A DNA stretch of 64,000 nucleotides from an uncultured Pelagibacteraceae bacterium (GTDB lineage Bacteria; Pseudomonadota; Alphaproteobacteria; Pelagibacterales; Pelagibacteraceae), in the NCBI GenBank assembly GCA_902599995.1, contig CACKHN010000004.1, forward strand, positions 1-64,000. The letters run 5' to 3'. Position 1 is the first letter of the stretch. The number at the start of each line of letters is the position of its first letter. The translations under genes and the position numbers were made by a program. The notes beneath the pieces are model-generated. The model made no database searches. It was not told the DNA's origin and saw nothing but the letters and a program-made list of their open reading frames with translations. Shown in pieces: positions 1-7,710 of the stretch.

Positions 1-51
1 ATGTATATCACTGGATTTTTATTTATTTATATTTTAAGAAAAAATAACTAA

Positions 52-1056
52 TTACCTTAAGTAACTAGGGATAAACTTGTCCTTATTACTTTTATTTGAG
101 TTAATAATTTTAATTTGATTAAAAACTCTGTGAATAAAATTACTTAAGCTTTCAATATTTTTATCTTGTGTGTAAGAACTTTTTTTTAAATTTATTCCTT
201 TTATATTCACAGTCACAAGTTTTTTTTGATTAATACTAAGGAAATCATTATCAATTAAATACTTTAATTTTCTAACAACGGTTGGTCTAGGAATTCCTGT
301 TATTTCAGATAAAGACGTCGCATTCATACCTCGTTTATCTGATCCCATAATTTTTTTTTGATATGTTTTTAAATTAAAGTTTTTTTCTTTAAAGTTTTTA
401 CTTTGGGATGCATTAAGCATTACTAAAATTCCAATACAAAAAGTTTCTAAATCTTTTACCTGTTTTCTCCATCTATTGGTAAAAACAAATAGAAATTTAT
501 AAAAATGATACCAACAAAAGGAAAAATTATCTTTTATTGAAGATGAAATTTCTTCAATTTTTAATTTTTTTTCTCCAAAGTTTTCATTATTTAATAATTT
601 ATTAAATTCATGTAATAAATAGCTTATTTCTTTTAAAGTATCTCTCGCTTGTGAAGTGTAGAGTCCTGATCTATTGACAAAAATTTTCTTACCAATTTTT
701 TTAATTACACTTTTTTTTTCTAATTTTAAAATTTTTCTTCTTATACTTTCTTTTGGTATTTCCAGATCTTTTGAAATGTCGCTAATATTAATTTTATCTA
801 TTTCTATAGACCTATCTTTGTAAAAAGTATCGTAATCTACAATTAGCCCGTTTTTTCTAAATACGATTAAATCCTTATTTATAAGATAAATAGTAATAAT
901 GTATTTATCTATATCATTATAAACTTTATAGGCTCTTATTAGCCAACTACTCATTAAATTATAGTAAGACGGAGCTAATTTACTAAAATTTTTACTGATA
1001 ATTTTGAAAATCGTTTTTTCATCAATTTGTGCAGTTATACTAGGAATAGTTGTCAT
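52..1056 (-). CDS. Putative regulator with two winged-helix HTH segments
   Basis: The 334-residue protein carries two helix-turn-helix-like stretches. The first is at about residues 92-128 (ISDISKDLEIPKESIRRK followed by a K/V-rich wing). The second is at about 246-285 (SLSEITGIPRPTVVRKLKYL followed by a wing). Both read like MarR/IclR-type winged helices in which a PxxxVRRKLxxL recognition helix is followed by a short beta wing. No effector domain or membrane segment is recognisable. The gene diverges from a small membrane-protein gene 101 bp away. Its DNA-binding role is inferred from the HTH pattern and the target is unknown. Family assignment below the level of winged helix is not possible here. 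Confidence 0.6.
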   Translation of the reverse strand: MTTIPSITAQIDEKTIFKIISKNFSKLAPSYYNLMSSWLIRAYKVYNDIDKYIITIYLINKDLIVFRKNGLIVDYDTFYKDRSIEIDKINISDISKDLEIPKESIRRKILKLEKKSVIKKIGKKIFVNRSGLYTSQARDTLKEISYLLHEFNKLLNNENFGEKKLKIEEISSSIKDNFSFCWYHFYKFLFVFTNRWRKQVKDLETFCIGILVMLNASQSKNFKEKNFNLKTYQKKIMGSDKRGMNATSLSEITGIPRPTVVRKLKYLIDNDFLSINQKKLVTVNIKGINLKKSSYTQDKNIESLSNFIHRVFNQIKIINSNKSNKDKFIPSYLR

Positions 1057-1157
1057 TATTATCTCTGACCCATTTTGAACTATTCAAAATTAAATATCAA
1101 CCCAAATTGGACTCTGTGTATCTATTAAATTTGATGTGAAAATGTTTTACTAATTCA

Positions 1158-1382
1158 ATGAATAATTTAGACTTAAGCAAAATATCAAAGGTAATTGAAG
1201 AACCCAATATAAAAATAGAAACTTCAAAAAAGCTTAACTCTAATGTTCTAAAGCAAAGAGTTAATGTTGATATCTTGAAGCAGAGACTACTTGAACAAAA
1301 AAAAAAGGATAGAGTTAAAAGAACAATAATTCTGTCTACTGTTGTCGTATCTTTAGGTGCCTTGACAATGTTAACTTATTAA
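1158..1382 (+). CDS. Small C-terminally anchored membrane protein
   Basis: The 74-residue product has a hydrophilic, charged N-terminal half (residues 1-55, probably helical) and one hydrophobic segment at about 57-73 (TIILSTVVVSLGALTML), so it looks tail-anchored. A basic stretch, KKKDRVKRT, precedes the membrane segment. The layout and the VDILKQRLLEQKKK motif resemble the product at 11339-11539, so the two may be paralogs. The 3' end overlaps the convergent Ldh-family gene by 12 bp. Function is unknown. Confidence 0.6.
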   Translation: MNNLDLSKISKVIEEPNIKIETSKKLNSNVLKQRVNVDILKQRLLEQKKKDRVKRTIILSTVVVSLGALTMLTY

Positions 1383-2390
1383 ATCTTTCAAGTCTTTTTT
1401 AATTATACTTGGAATATAAATTTCCTTATTTAGATTTTTTTTATATCTCAAAAACTTATTTTGACCTGGATACATTATTTCTTTTATTCCTTTAATTTTT
1501 GGAAGTTTTTTAATTGTTCTAATATTATCATGTATTCTTTGTTTGTAATTTTTTTGAAATAAGTTTGATTTAAAAGTAATAAATAAATGTCCAATGTTTT
1601 GTGGTCCTGAAAAATCATCGAATGGATCTTTAACTCGACCTGCATGATTGCCTCCTGTGATCACACCACTCAAAATATCAACCATCCAAGCAAGACCTGA
1701 TCCCCTAAATCCTGCAATTGGGAGCTGAACTCCAGCTAATGCTTTTTTGGCGTCATTAGTTGGTTTACCAAACTTATCTAGTGCAACACCTTCAGGAATC
1801 TTTTGGTTATTTCTTGCAGCAACTCTAATTTTTCCCCTATTGATCATAGAAATTGAAGTATCTAAAATAAAAGGAATTTTTGTTCCGGTTGGAGCTCCAA
1901 AACATATAGGATTAGTTCCAAATAAACTTTTCAAGGCACCGTGAGGTGCAACTGCGGGCGGAGCATTAGTATAGATCATAGTTATCAAATTTTTTTTAAC
2001 TGCTTGCTCCGCGTAATAACCTGATAATCCGTAGTGTCCACTTCCTTTGATAGCAACCATACCAATACCCGTTTTTTGTGCGTGGTTGATTGCAGTTTTT
2101 ATTCCAACATCAGCAGCCACAAAACCTATACTGTTATTTGCATCAACATGAGATAAAGACTGAGAAATTTTTTTTACTTTAATTTTTGGTTTAGGATTAA
2201 TTACTTTTTTAGAAATTCTGTCACAATACATTTTAAGTCTTGATAATCCATGTCCATAGGCTCCAACCAGTTCAGCATTGATTAACGCATTTGCTGATAT
2301 GCTTGCATGCTCTTTACTTAATCCGAATTTTAGAAAAATTTTTATTACTTGTTTTTTTAAAATGATGGTTTTCACATTAACCTTTTCCAC
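1371..2390 (-). CDS. Ldh-family (malate/L-lactate/sulfolactate-type) NAD(P)-dependent dehydrogenase
   Basis: The 339-residue product matches the Ldh_2 family in length and motifs. It has an N-terminal helical segment with GAYGHGLSRL, then GHYGLSGYYA, then FGTNPICFGAP, then the PIAGFRGSGLAWMVDILSG block. Members reduce or oxidise 2-hydroxyacids such as malate, lactate, ureidoglycolate or (R)-sulfolactate (ComC). The start overlaps the end of the TauC-like permease gene by 14 bp, so it is very likely the last gene of the tauABC-like operon. That context makes a sulfonate-derived hydroxyacid such as sulfolactate an attractive substrate, but this is inference. Substrate cannot be read from the sequence. 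Confidence 0.85.
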   Translation of the reverse strand: MEKVNVKTIILKKQVIKIFLKFGLSKEHASISANALINAELVGAYGHGLSRLKMYCDRISKKVINPKPKIKVKKISQSLSHVDANNSIGFVAADVGIKTAINHAQKTGIGMVAIKGSGHYGLSGYYAEQAVKKNLITMIYTNAPPAVAPHGALKSLFGTNPICFGAPTGTKIPFILDTSISMINRGKIRVAARNNQKIPEGVALDKFGKPTNDAKKALAGVQLPIAGFRGSGLAWMVDILSGVITGGNHAGRVKDPFDDFSGPQNIGHLFITFKSNLFQKNYKQRIHDNIRTIKKLPKIKGIKEIMYPGQNKFLRYKKNLNKEIYIPSIIKKDLKDLIS

Positions 2391-4302
2391 GCCAAGGAAT
2401 AGTTTTGTCGATAATTTTTCTTAAAGTAATATCAAATAACAAACCAAGAAGACCCATAATAATTATGGTTATCCAAATAACCTCCCATTGAAAGTATTTT
2501 TTTGCAACATTCTCAACAAAACCAATACCAGTAGTCCCAGCTAAAAATTCTGCTGCAACTAATGTTCCCCAACACATTCCAACTGCAACTCTAATTCCAG
2601 TTAAAATTTCTGGGAGTGAATTTGGAAAAATCACATGTCTTAAAATTTGTTTTTTTGAAGCCCCTAATGAGTGAGCAGCATGAATTTTTGAAAGTTGAGT
2701 TCCTGAAGCCCCAGCTCTAGCAGAAATGATCATAATAGATAAGGAAACCATAAATAATAAAAATACTTTTCCAGAGTTATCAATCCCAAGTACAGAAATA
2801 ATCAAAGGTGCCCAAGCAAGTGGAGGAACAGGTCTATATAACTCTATTAATGGATCAAAGAAACCTCTTGCAAATCTATTTAGACCCATAAATAATCCTA
2901 ATGGAACACCAATAATAATTCCAAACACTAAACCTAAAAATACCCTCATAAAAGAGTCCCAGATATGTCCGTACGGAACGGGAACTTTAAATAATTTAAA
3001 ATCACCAGTTACAATTTTTAAGACATTACTTTTAAAATTCTCTTTAACAATTCCATCTTTAGTATGTACTGGATATTCCCCTGGTAAGATATCTGCTATC
3101 AAATCTGGTAAAATGAATCCAATCATTTTACTTACATCAACCATTTCAATCCATAAAAGAGGAACATTTTTATATCCAACACTTGGTTTAGACAGCAACA
3201 CAAACTTATTAAAAGTATCAGATGGTTTCGGTAACCACCTTCCTGAACCTTGTTCAGAACAAGTTGCTCCACTAGCTACAATTGTTCCTGAAGGAAATAA
3301 AAGGATATCAATTAATCTCAATCCACCTTGTTCTTTATTTTGTAAACCATCAAATTCTATGATAGCTGCTTGCATTTCATTTAATGCATTTGGAGGATAA
3401 ATACTTGCAAATTCAATACGTCTTGCAATTTTAACAATATTTTTTGCATAGTCAGATGTTATCTCCTCACTATCATCTAAACCTTTCCTATAAGCTTTAA
3501 TATCATCTTTTAATTTTTTTATTGCACTTTTGAATAATGGATTATGATTTCTTAATTTAAAAAACTTGTCATTTATTAAACTTAGTTCTTTTGCCGCTGT
3601 ATGAAATTTTAAACCTTTTTTAGTTTGTGGTGCTGTTGGTATTTCAATAGTATTTTCAATAGATCCACTTCCAGAGTCTATTGTGACAATTCCCCAACCA
3701 CCTTGTTCATCAATAAGTTTTTGTCTTTCAATTTTTTGAGCATCTGTCTCAAAAGGATAATCCTTTTTTTGAAAATTATTACTAAGCTGCTCTATTTGTT
3801 CAGTCATTTCTTGAATTTTAATTTTAGTATCCATTTCTATTAATTCTTCGCTAGTTAAGAGTGGAATTAATTTAGAGGTTCTATCAATGTAGCTTACAAG
3901 GATTGTTTTTTGTTGATCATTTAGATCTTGAGATCCTTTTATTTCATTTGAAATCTTTTTAAGATTTTTATTTTCAATTTTAATAATGGATGTGCTTTTA
4001 AATTCTCTTTCTTCAATAGGGAACTGATATTTTAAGCCTAATAAAGATTCGTTTATTTTAGCAACTTGACATAATTCATTTGCGGATTTTGGATAAAAAC
4101 CTTTTGCAATGTCCCATGAATAATAAAGCCATAGCATTAGAATTGCACTACTTCCAACGATTACCCAGTGTGTTCCACCTTTAGCTCTTTCTGGATTCCC
4201 AAAAACAGCATCAACTTTTTCAATTTTGATTAATCTTCTTCCATAAAGTATGCATCCAATAATAGATACTATAATTAGAATTGTTACAAATTGAGTTAAC
4301 AT
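2377..4302 (-). CDS. ABC transporter permease, TauC/SsuC type, with large N-terminal extension
   Basis: The C-terminal region (about residues 442-641) is an ordinary TauC/SsuC-like inner-membrane permease. It has several hydrophobic segments and the EAA loop HSLGASKKQILRHVIFPNSLP that contacts the ATPase. Normal TauC proteins are about 270 residues, but this one has 641. The extra N-terminal part begins with two hydrophobic segments (about 1-20 and 47-65). It continues as a long, mostly hydrophilic region of about 350 residues, rich in charged helices between about 95 and 290, probably outside the membrane. The gene overlaps tauB by one base and the Ldh-family gene by 14 bp. Taurine or another sulfonate is the likely cargo, judged from the family. 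Confidence 0.85.
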   Translation of the reverse strand: MLTQFVTILIIVSIIGCILYGRRLIKIEKVDAVFGNPERAKGGTHWVIVGSSAILMLWLYYSWDIAKGFYPKSANELCQVAKINESLLGLKYQFPIEEREFKSTSIIKIENKNLKKISNEIKGSQDLNDQQKTILVSYIDRTSKLIPLLTSEELIEMDTKIKIQEMTEQIEQLSNNFQKKDYPFETDAQKIERQKLIDEQGGWGIVTIDSGSGSIENTIEIPTAPQTKKGLKFHTAAKELSLINDKFFKLRNHNPLFKSAIKKLKDDIKAYRKGLDDSEEITSDYAKNIVKIARRIEFASIYPPNALNEMQAAIIEFDGLQNKEQGGLRLIDILLFPSGTIVASGATCSEQGSGRWLPKPSDTFNKFVLLSKPSVGYKNVPLLWIEMVDVSKMIGFILPDLIADILPGEYPVHTKDGIVKENFKSNVLKIVTGDFKLFKVPVPYGHIWDSFMRVFLGLVFGIIIGVPLGLFMGLNRFARGFFDPLIELYRPVPPLAWAPLIISVLGIDNSGKVFLLFMVSLSIMIISARAGASGTQLSKIHAAHSLGASKKQILRHVIFPNSLPEILTGIRVAVGMCWGTLVAAEFLAGTTGIGFVENVAKKYFQWEVIWITIIIMGLLGLLFDITLRKIIDKTIPWRGKG

Positions 4303-5099
4303 TAATTTTCTTTTCCCATTATTTCTTCTTCCATGTTCCAGATCATGGATAAAATTTCCTCCCTAGTAGACGAAAACTCTTTATTTTTTTTTATTTCTCT
4401 CAAATCTTGTTTAAGACCCATTTCTGCAAAAGGAAGATTATATTCTTTATGTATTCTTCCTGGTCTAGGTGCCATTACATATAATCGTTCTCCAAGTAAG
4501 AGAGCTTCCTCAACAGAGTGGGTAATTAGAATGATAGTTTTTCCAGTTTCTCTCCAAATTTTTAAAACTAAAGACTGCATTTTCTCTCTAGTTAACGCGT
4601 CTAACGCACCTAACGGCTCATCCATTAAAATTAGTTCAGGATCATTTATTAAACACCTTGCAAGCGCCACTCTCTGCTGCATACCTCCTGATAATTGGTA
4701 AGTAGGAGTGTTCCCAAATCCTTTTAAACCAACTATATCTAACCATTCCTCAACTTTTTTTGCTGTTAATCCTGGATCTTTTTTTTTCATCCTAAGACCG
4801 AAGTTCACATTTTCGGCAACTGTTAACCATTCGAATAACGCGCCTTGCTGAAATACCATTCCTCTTTCAACACCAGGTCCATCAATTTCATTATTATTTA
4901 ATGTAATTTTTCCTGAAGTAGGTCTTAAAAAACCTGCAGTGATATTAAGTAATGTTGTTTTTCCACATCCTGAAGGACCAAGAACTGTAAGCAGTTCTCC
5001 TTTTTTTAAAGTAAAACTCACATCCTTTAATGCATGAACCGTTTCTCCTTTTGGAGTTTTAAAAATCATGTTTAGATTTTGAGAAACAAGATCACTCAT
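4302..5099 (-). CDS. tauB: ABC transporter ATP-binding protein, TauB/SsuB type
   Basis: The 265-residue cytoplasmic ATPase energises nitrate/sulfonate/taurine-type uptake. It shows Walker A GPSGCGKTT (about residues 42-50), the signature LSGGMQQRVALARC, Walker B LILMDEPLGALDA and the H-loop ILITHSVEEA. Length is normal for TauB. It lies between the binding-protein gene and the permease gene, overlapping the latter by one base. A minus-strand hairpin with a T-run lies between tauA and this gene. The start is preceded by AAGGA as a ribosome-binding site. The family also serves other sulfonates and pyrimidine precursors, so the cargo is an inference. Confidence 0.88.
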   Translation of the reverse strand: MSDLVSQNLNMIFKTPKGETVHALKDVSFTLKKGELLTVLGPSGCGKTTLLNITAGFLRPTSGKITLNNNEIDGPGVERGMVFQQGALFEWLTVAENVNFGLRMKKKDPGLTAKKVEEWLDIVGLKGFGNTPTYQLSGGMQQRVALARCLINDPELILMDEPLGALDALTREKMQSLVLKIWRETGKTIILITHSVEEALLLGERLYVMAPRPGRIHKEYNLPFAEMGLKQDLREIKKNKEFSSTREEILSMIWNMEEEIMGKEN

Positions 5100-5124
5100 A
5101 GCGTCCTTATATTAGAAGTCTTTT

Positions 5125-5163
5125 AAAAAAAATAGGCACTAATGTTTAAATCAGTGCCTATTT
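5125..5163 (-). terminator. Hairpin with T-run between tauA-like and tauB
   Basis: On the minus strand, ATAGGCACT (5132-5140) pairs with AGTGCCTAT (5153-5161), with further A-T pairs extending the stem. The hairpin is followed by eight T residues (complement of 5125-5132). This is a textbook intrinsic terminator placed downstream of the binding-protein gene and 25 bp before tauB. It probably acts as a partial terminator that keeps the binding protein more abundant than the membrane components. Confidence 0.8.
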
Positions 5164-5185
5164 AAAAAGTTTTAAATCTTTAAAA

Positions 5186-6127
5186 TTACAAAGGTAAGAA
5201 ACTTGTATCTACGTTTCCCTTTGGAGTTCCCATTCCATCTAAGAAACTACTTAGATTACCATTAGTCATAGATTTTTCTGTCTCTTCTGGAGTTAAGAAT
5301 TTAAATCCATCTAAAGTACCTTTCATTTTTCCTACGTCCATTGCAGATGCTTTAGACATAGAATTCATATCACTTTTACCAGAATTGTATCTTGCATTAG
5401 CTTCATGAGTAACTTCAACAAAAGTTCTTACCATACCAGGATTTTCATTCATAAACTTATTAGTCACAGAAGTAATATCTATACCCATAATACCTCCAGC
5501 TTTAGCTTCATCAACTGAAATTAATCTAGAACCAACTTCTGTAGCCGCTGCAATTGAATTACCACCAAATAAACATGCCATTGCAACATCACCACTTACT
5601 AAAGCCGCAGCTCCATCTTCTGGAACCATATCAATAACAGTCATTTTACTTGGATCAGCACCAACAATCTCCATACTTGCAGTAAAAACATAATCAGCCA
5701 TAGTACCTAAAGGCACTGCAACTTTTTTACCCTCTAATTCAGAAGCGTTTGCTTTTGTAATACCAGAAGCGTTTGATGTAACACATGTAGTTCCACCCAT
5801 TCCATATTCCATTGCTATATCAATTAGTTTTATAGGCGCATTGGATTTTACAGCATTGATAAATGGCACTAATCCTTGTGAGTAAGAAATATCAATATCT
5901 CCTGCTAACATGGCTTCTGTCATTTCTACGCCAGTATTGAAGCTTGTCCATTTTACTGGAACACCTAAAGCTTTTGAGTAATTTCTCTTCATCATGTCCT
6001 CTAAATTTGGACTTGGCCATTCTAGAAAATATGCAACTCTAACTTCTTTTGCTGCTGAATTTGCAACTGAAATAGATAGGTTAAGCGCAAATATAGATCC
6101 TAGAATAAAAGTTAATAATTTTTTCAT
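5186..6127 (-). CDS. tauA: ABC transporter periplasmic substrate-binding protein, taurine/sulfonate type
   Basis: The 313-residue protein begins with a Sec signal peptide (MKKLLTFILGSIFALNLSIS, cleaved near residue 24). The mature part resembles TauA/SsuA-like binding proteins (NMT1/TauA fold): VRVAYFLEWPSP near the mature start, GDIDISYSQGLVPF, and EGKKVAVPLGTMADY. It would capture substrate in the periplasm for the TauBC partners encoded next. An AGGGG ribosome-binding site precedes the start and lies inside an imperfect palindrome at 6134-6160. The symbol rests on family and on the neighbouring aminotransferase and alanine dehydrogenase genes, a combination used in taurine breakdown. Other amines or sulfonates remain possible. 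Confidence 0.8.
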   Translation of the reverse strand: MKKLLTFILGSIFALNLSISVANSAAKEVRVAYFLEWPSPNLEDMMKRNYSKALGVPVKWTSFNTGVEMTEAMLAGDIDISYSQGLVPFINAVKSNAPIKLIDIAMEYGMGGTTCVTSNASGITKANASELEGKKVAVPLGTMADYVFTASMEIVGADPSKMTVIDMVPEDGAAALVSGDVAMACLFGGNSIAAATEVGSRLISVDEAKAGGIMGIDITSVTNKFMNENPGMVRTFVEVTHEANARYNSGKSDMNSMSKASAMDVGKMKGTLDGFKFLTPEETEKSMTNGNLSSFLDGMGTPKGNVDTSFLPL

Positions 6128-6133
6128 TTATTC

Positions 6134-6160
6134 CCCTATGTTTAATTAATTAAATTAGGG
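6134..6160 (-). promoter_or_regulatory. Imperfect palindrome over the tauA-like ribosome-binding site
   Basis: CCCTA at 6134-6138 and TAGGG at 6156-6160 flank a TTTAATTAATTAAA core. In the minus-strand mRNA, the right arm contains the AGGGG that would serve as ribosome-binding site for the gene starting at 6127. It could be an operator or an RNA hairpin that masks the ribosome-binding site. Only the symmetry is seen; the role is inferred. Confidence 0.35.
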
Positions 6161-6280
6161 ATATTTAAATTCAATTTAAGATAGAAGTAAAACACTTTAT
6201 GATGAAGATCTGGTTTGCAAATAAATCAATTGTTCAATTAAAAGTTGTATATTAGAGTTGCCTAAGGTAGGTTAAAATAT

Positions 6281-6323
6281 TTGTAGTAAACTAAACATTT
6301 TAGTCTACATATTTTACTATAAT
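6281..6323 (+). promoter_or_regulatory. Promoter with nested inverted repeats upstream of the aminotransferase gene
   Basis: A perfect -10 element, TATAAT, lies at 6318-6323, 13 bp before the start codon at 6337, so the leader would be very short. Just upstream, TAGTAAA (6284-6290) is inverted at TTTACTA (6313-6319), and nested inside it ACTAAA (6290-6295) is inverted at TTTAGT (6299-6304). No good -35 hexamer is seen. An activator or repressor site overlapping a weak -35 would explain both facts. Confidence 0.45.
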
Positions 6324-6336
6324 TATATTAAAAATT

Positions 6337-7683
6337 ATGAGCTCAGAAAATAGAACTTCAGTACCAAATTCTTTAAATGAACATTGGATGCCATTTACAT
6401 CCAACAAAGATTTTAAGGCTAACCCAAGGTTAATAACTGAAGCAAAAGGAGTTTATTTAAAAACTCATCATGGAAAAACGCAAATTGATGCAAGTTCTGG
6501 ATTATTTTGTAATCCTTTAGGTCATGGCAGGAAAGAAATAACTGAAGCCGTAACCAAACAATTAGATACTTTAGATTATGCGCAACCTTTCCAACAAGGC
6601 TTTGGTGGATCTTTTGAGTTAGCTACGAAAATTTCAAAACATACTCCAGGAAACTTAAATAAAATGTTTTATACAATTTGTGGATCAACAGCTGTTGAAA
6701 CAGCGATTAAAATTGCAGTCGCTTATCACAGAGCAAAAGGGAATGCTCATAGGTTTAGATTTGTGGGACGTGAGCGAGGATATCATGGCATGAATATAGG
6801 GTGTGTTTCTGTTGGAGGTATGATTAATAACGTAAAAACTTTTGCAAGCATTTTAATGCCAGGCGTTCAACATATGAGACATACACATTTACCTGAACAT
6901 AAATTTGTTAGTGGTCAGCCAGAAACTGGTGCAGATTTAGCAGACGACTTAGAAAGAATAGCAACTAACTTTGGTCCTGAGAATATTGCAGCATGTATTG
7001 TTGAACCAATCGCTGGATCAACTGGAACTTTAGTGCCACCAAAAGGTTATTTGCAAAAATTAAGAGAGACTTGTGACAAGCATGGTATACTTCTAATTTT
7101 TGATGAGGTAATCACAGGTTGGGGCAGAACAGGTTCTTCATTTGCAAGTCACGAGTTTGGAGTTACTCCAGACATAATGACTATGGCTAAAGCAACCACT
7201 AATGGGGTGGTCCCTATGGGTGTAGTTGCTTGTAAAGATGAAATTTATGATGCCGTTATGGATGCTTCACCTATGGGTTCAGTAGAATTATTTCATGGCT
7301 ACACTTATTCAGGAATACCTGTTGCTGTAGCTGCAGCTCTAGCAGTTCAGGATATTTTTGAAAAAGAGGACATTTTTGAAAGAGCAAAGAATTTAGCTCC
7401 TTACTTTCAAAAAGGATTATTTTCACTTCAAGACTTGGAAGCAGTGGAAAATATCAGAGGATATGGAATGATGGGTGGAATTGATATGAAATTAAATTCA
7501 AAACCAGGTAAAGCAGGTTATGAAACTTTTAAAGCTTGTTACGAAGCAGGAGTAAATTTCAAAGCTACTGGTGACTGTTTGATTATAGCTCCTCAGTTTA
7601 TATGCGAGGAAAAACATATAGATGAAATTATCGACAAATTAAGAACAGGTATAACTAATTATCAAAAAAACCAAAAAAATTAG
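6337..7683 (+). CDS. Class III omega-amino acid:pyruvate aminotransferase (taurine or beta-alanine)
   Basis: The 448-residue PLP enzyme is a class III aminotransferase. The start region LNEHWMPFTSNKDFK and the LDASSGLFCNPLGHGRKEI-like region are typical of omega-amino acid:pyruvate transaminases. FDEVITGWGRTG holds the PLP-contacting Asp. The Schiff-base Lys is residue 285 in MAKATTNG. Such enzymes move the amino group of taurine or beta-alanine to pyruvate, giving alanine and sulfoacetaldehyde or malonate semialdehyde. The next gene, alanine dehydrogenase, regenerates pyruvate, and the divergent operon is a taurine-type importer. Together these favour taurine (Tpa role), but sequence features alone look equally like beta-alanine:pyruvate transaminase. 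No xsc gene is in this window. Confidence 0.85.
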   Translation: MSSENRTSVPNSLNEHWMPFTSNKDFKANPRLITEAKGVYLKTHHGKTQIDASSGLFCNPLGHGRKEITEAVTKQLDTLDYAQPFQQGFGGSFELATKISKHTPGNLNKMFYTICGSTAVETAIKIAVAYHRAKGNAHRFRFVGRERGYHGMNIGCVSVGGMINNVKTFASILMPGVQHMRHTHLPEHKFVSGQPETGADLADDLERIATNFGPENIAACIVEPIAGSTGTLVPPKGYLQKLRETCDKHGILLIFDEVITGWGRTGSSFASHEFGVTPDIMTMAKATTNGVVPMGVVACKDEIYDAVMDASPMGSVELFHGYTYSGIPVAVAAALAVQDIFEKEDIFERAKNLAPYFQKGLFSLQDLEAVENIRGYGMMGGIDMKLNSKPGKAGYETFKACYEAGVNFKATGDCLIIAPQFICEEKHIDEIIDKLRTGITNYQKNQKN

Positions 7684-7710
7684 TTTATTCTTATAATTAA
7701 ATAAAAGCTT

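Noticed and set aside
2726..3400. A 224-codon open frame on the plus strand
   Set aside because: It lies antisense to the TauC-like permease gene, whose motifs are clear; the frame has no recognisable protein pattern.
6127..6337. Riboswitch in the divergent region of the taurine-type locus
   Set aside because: No glycine, SAM or other known riboswitch core could be traced; only simple inverted repeats are present.
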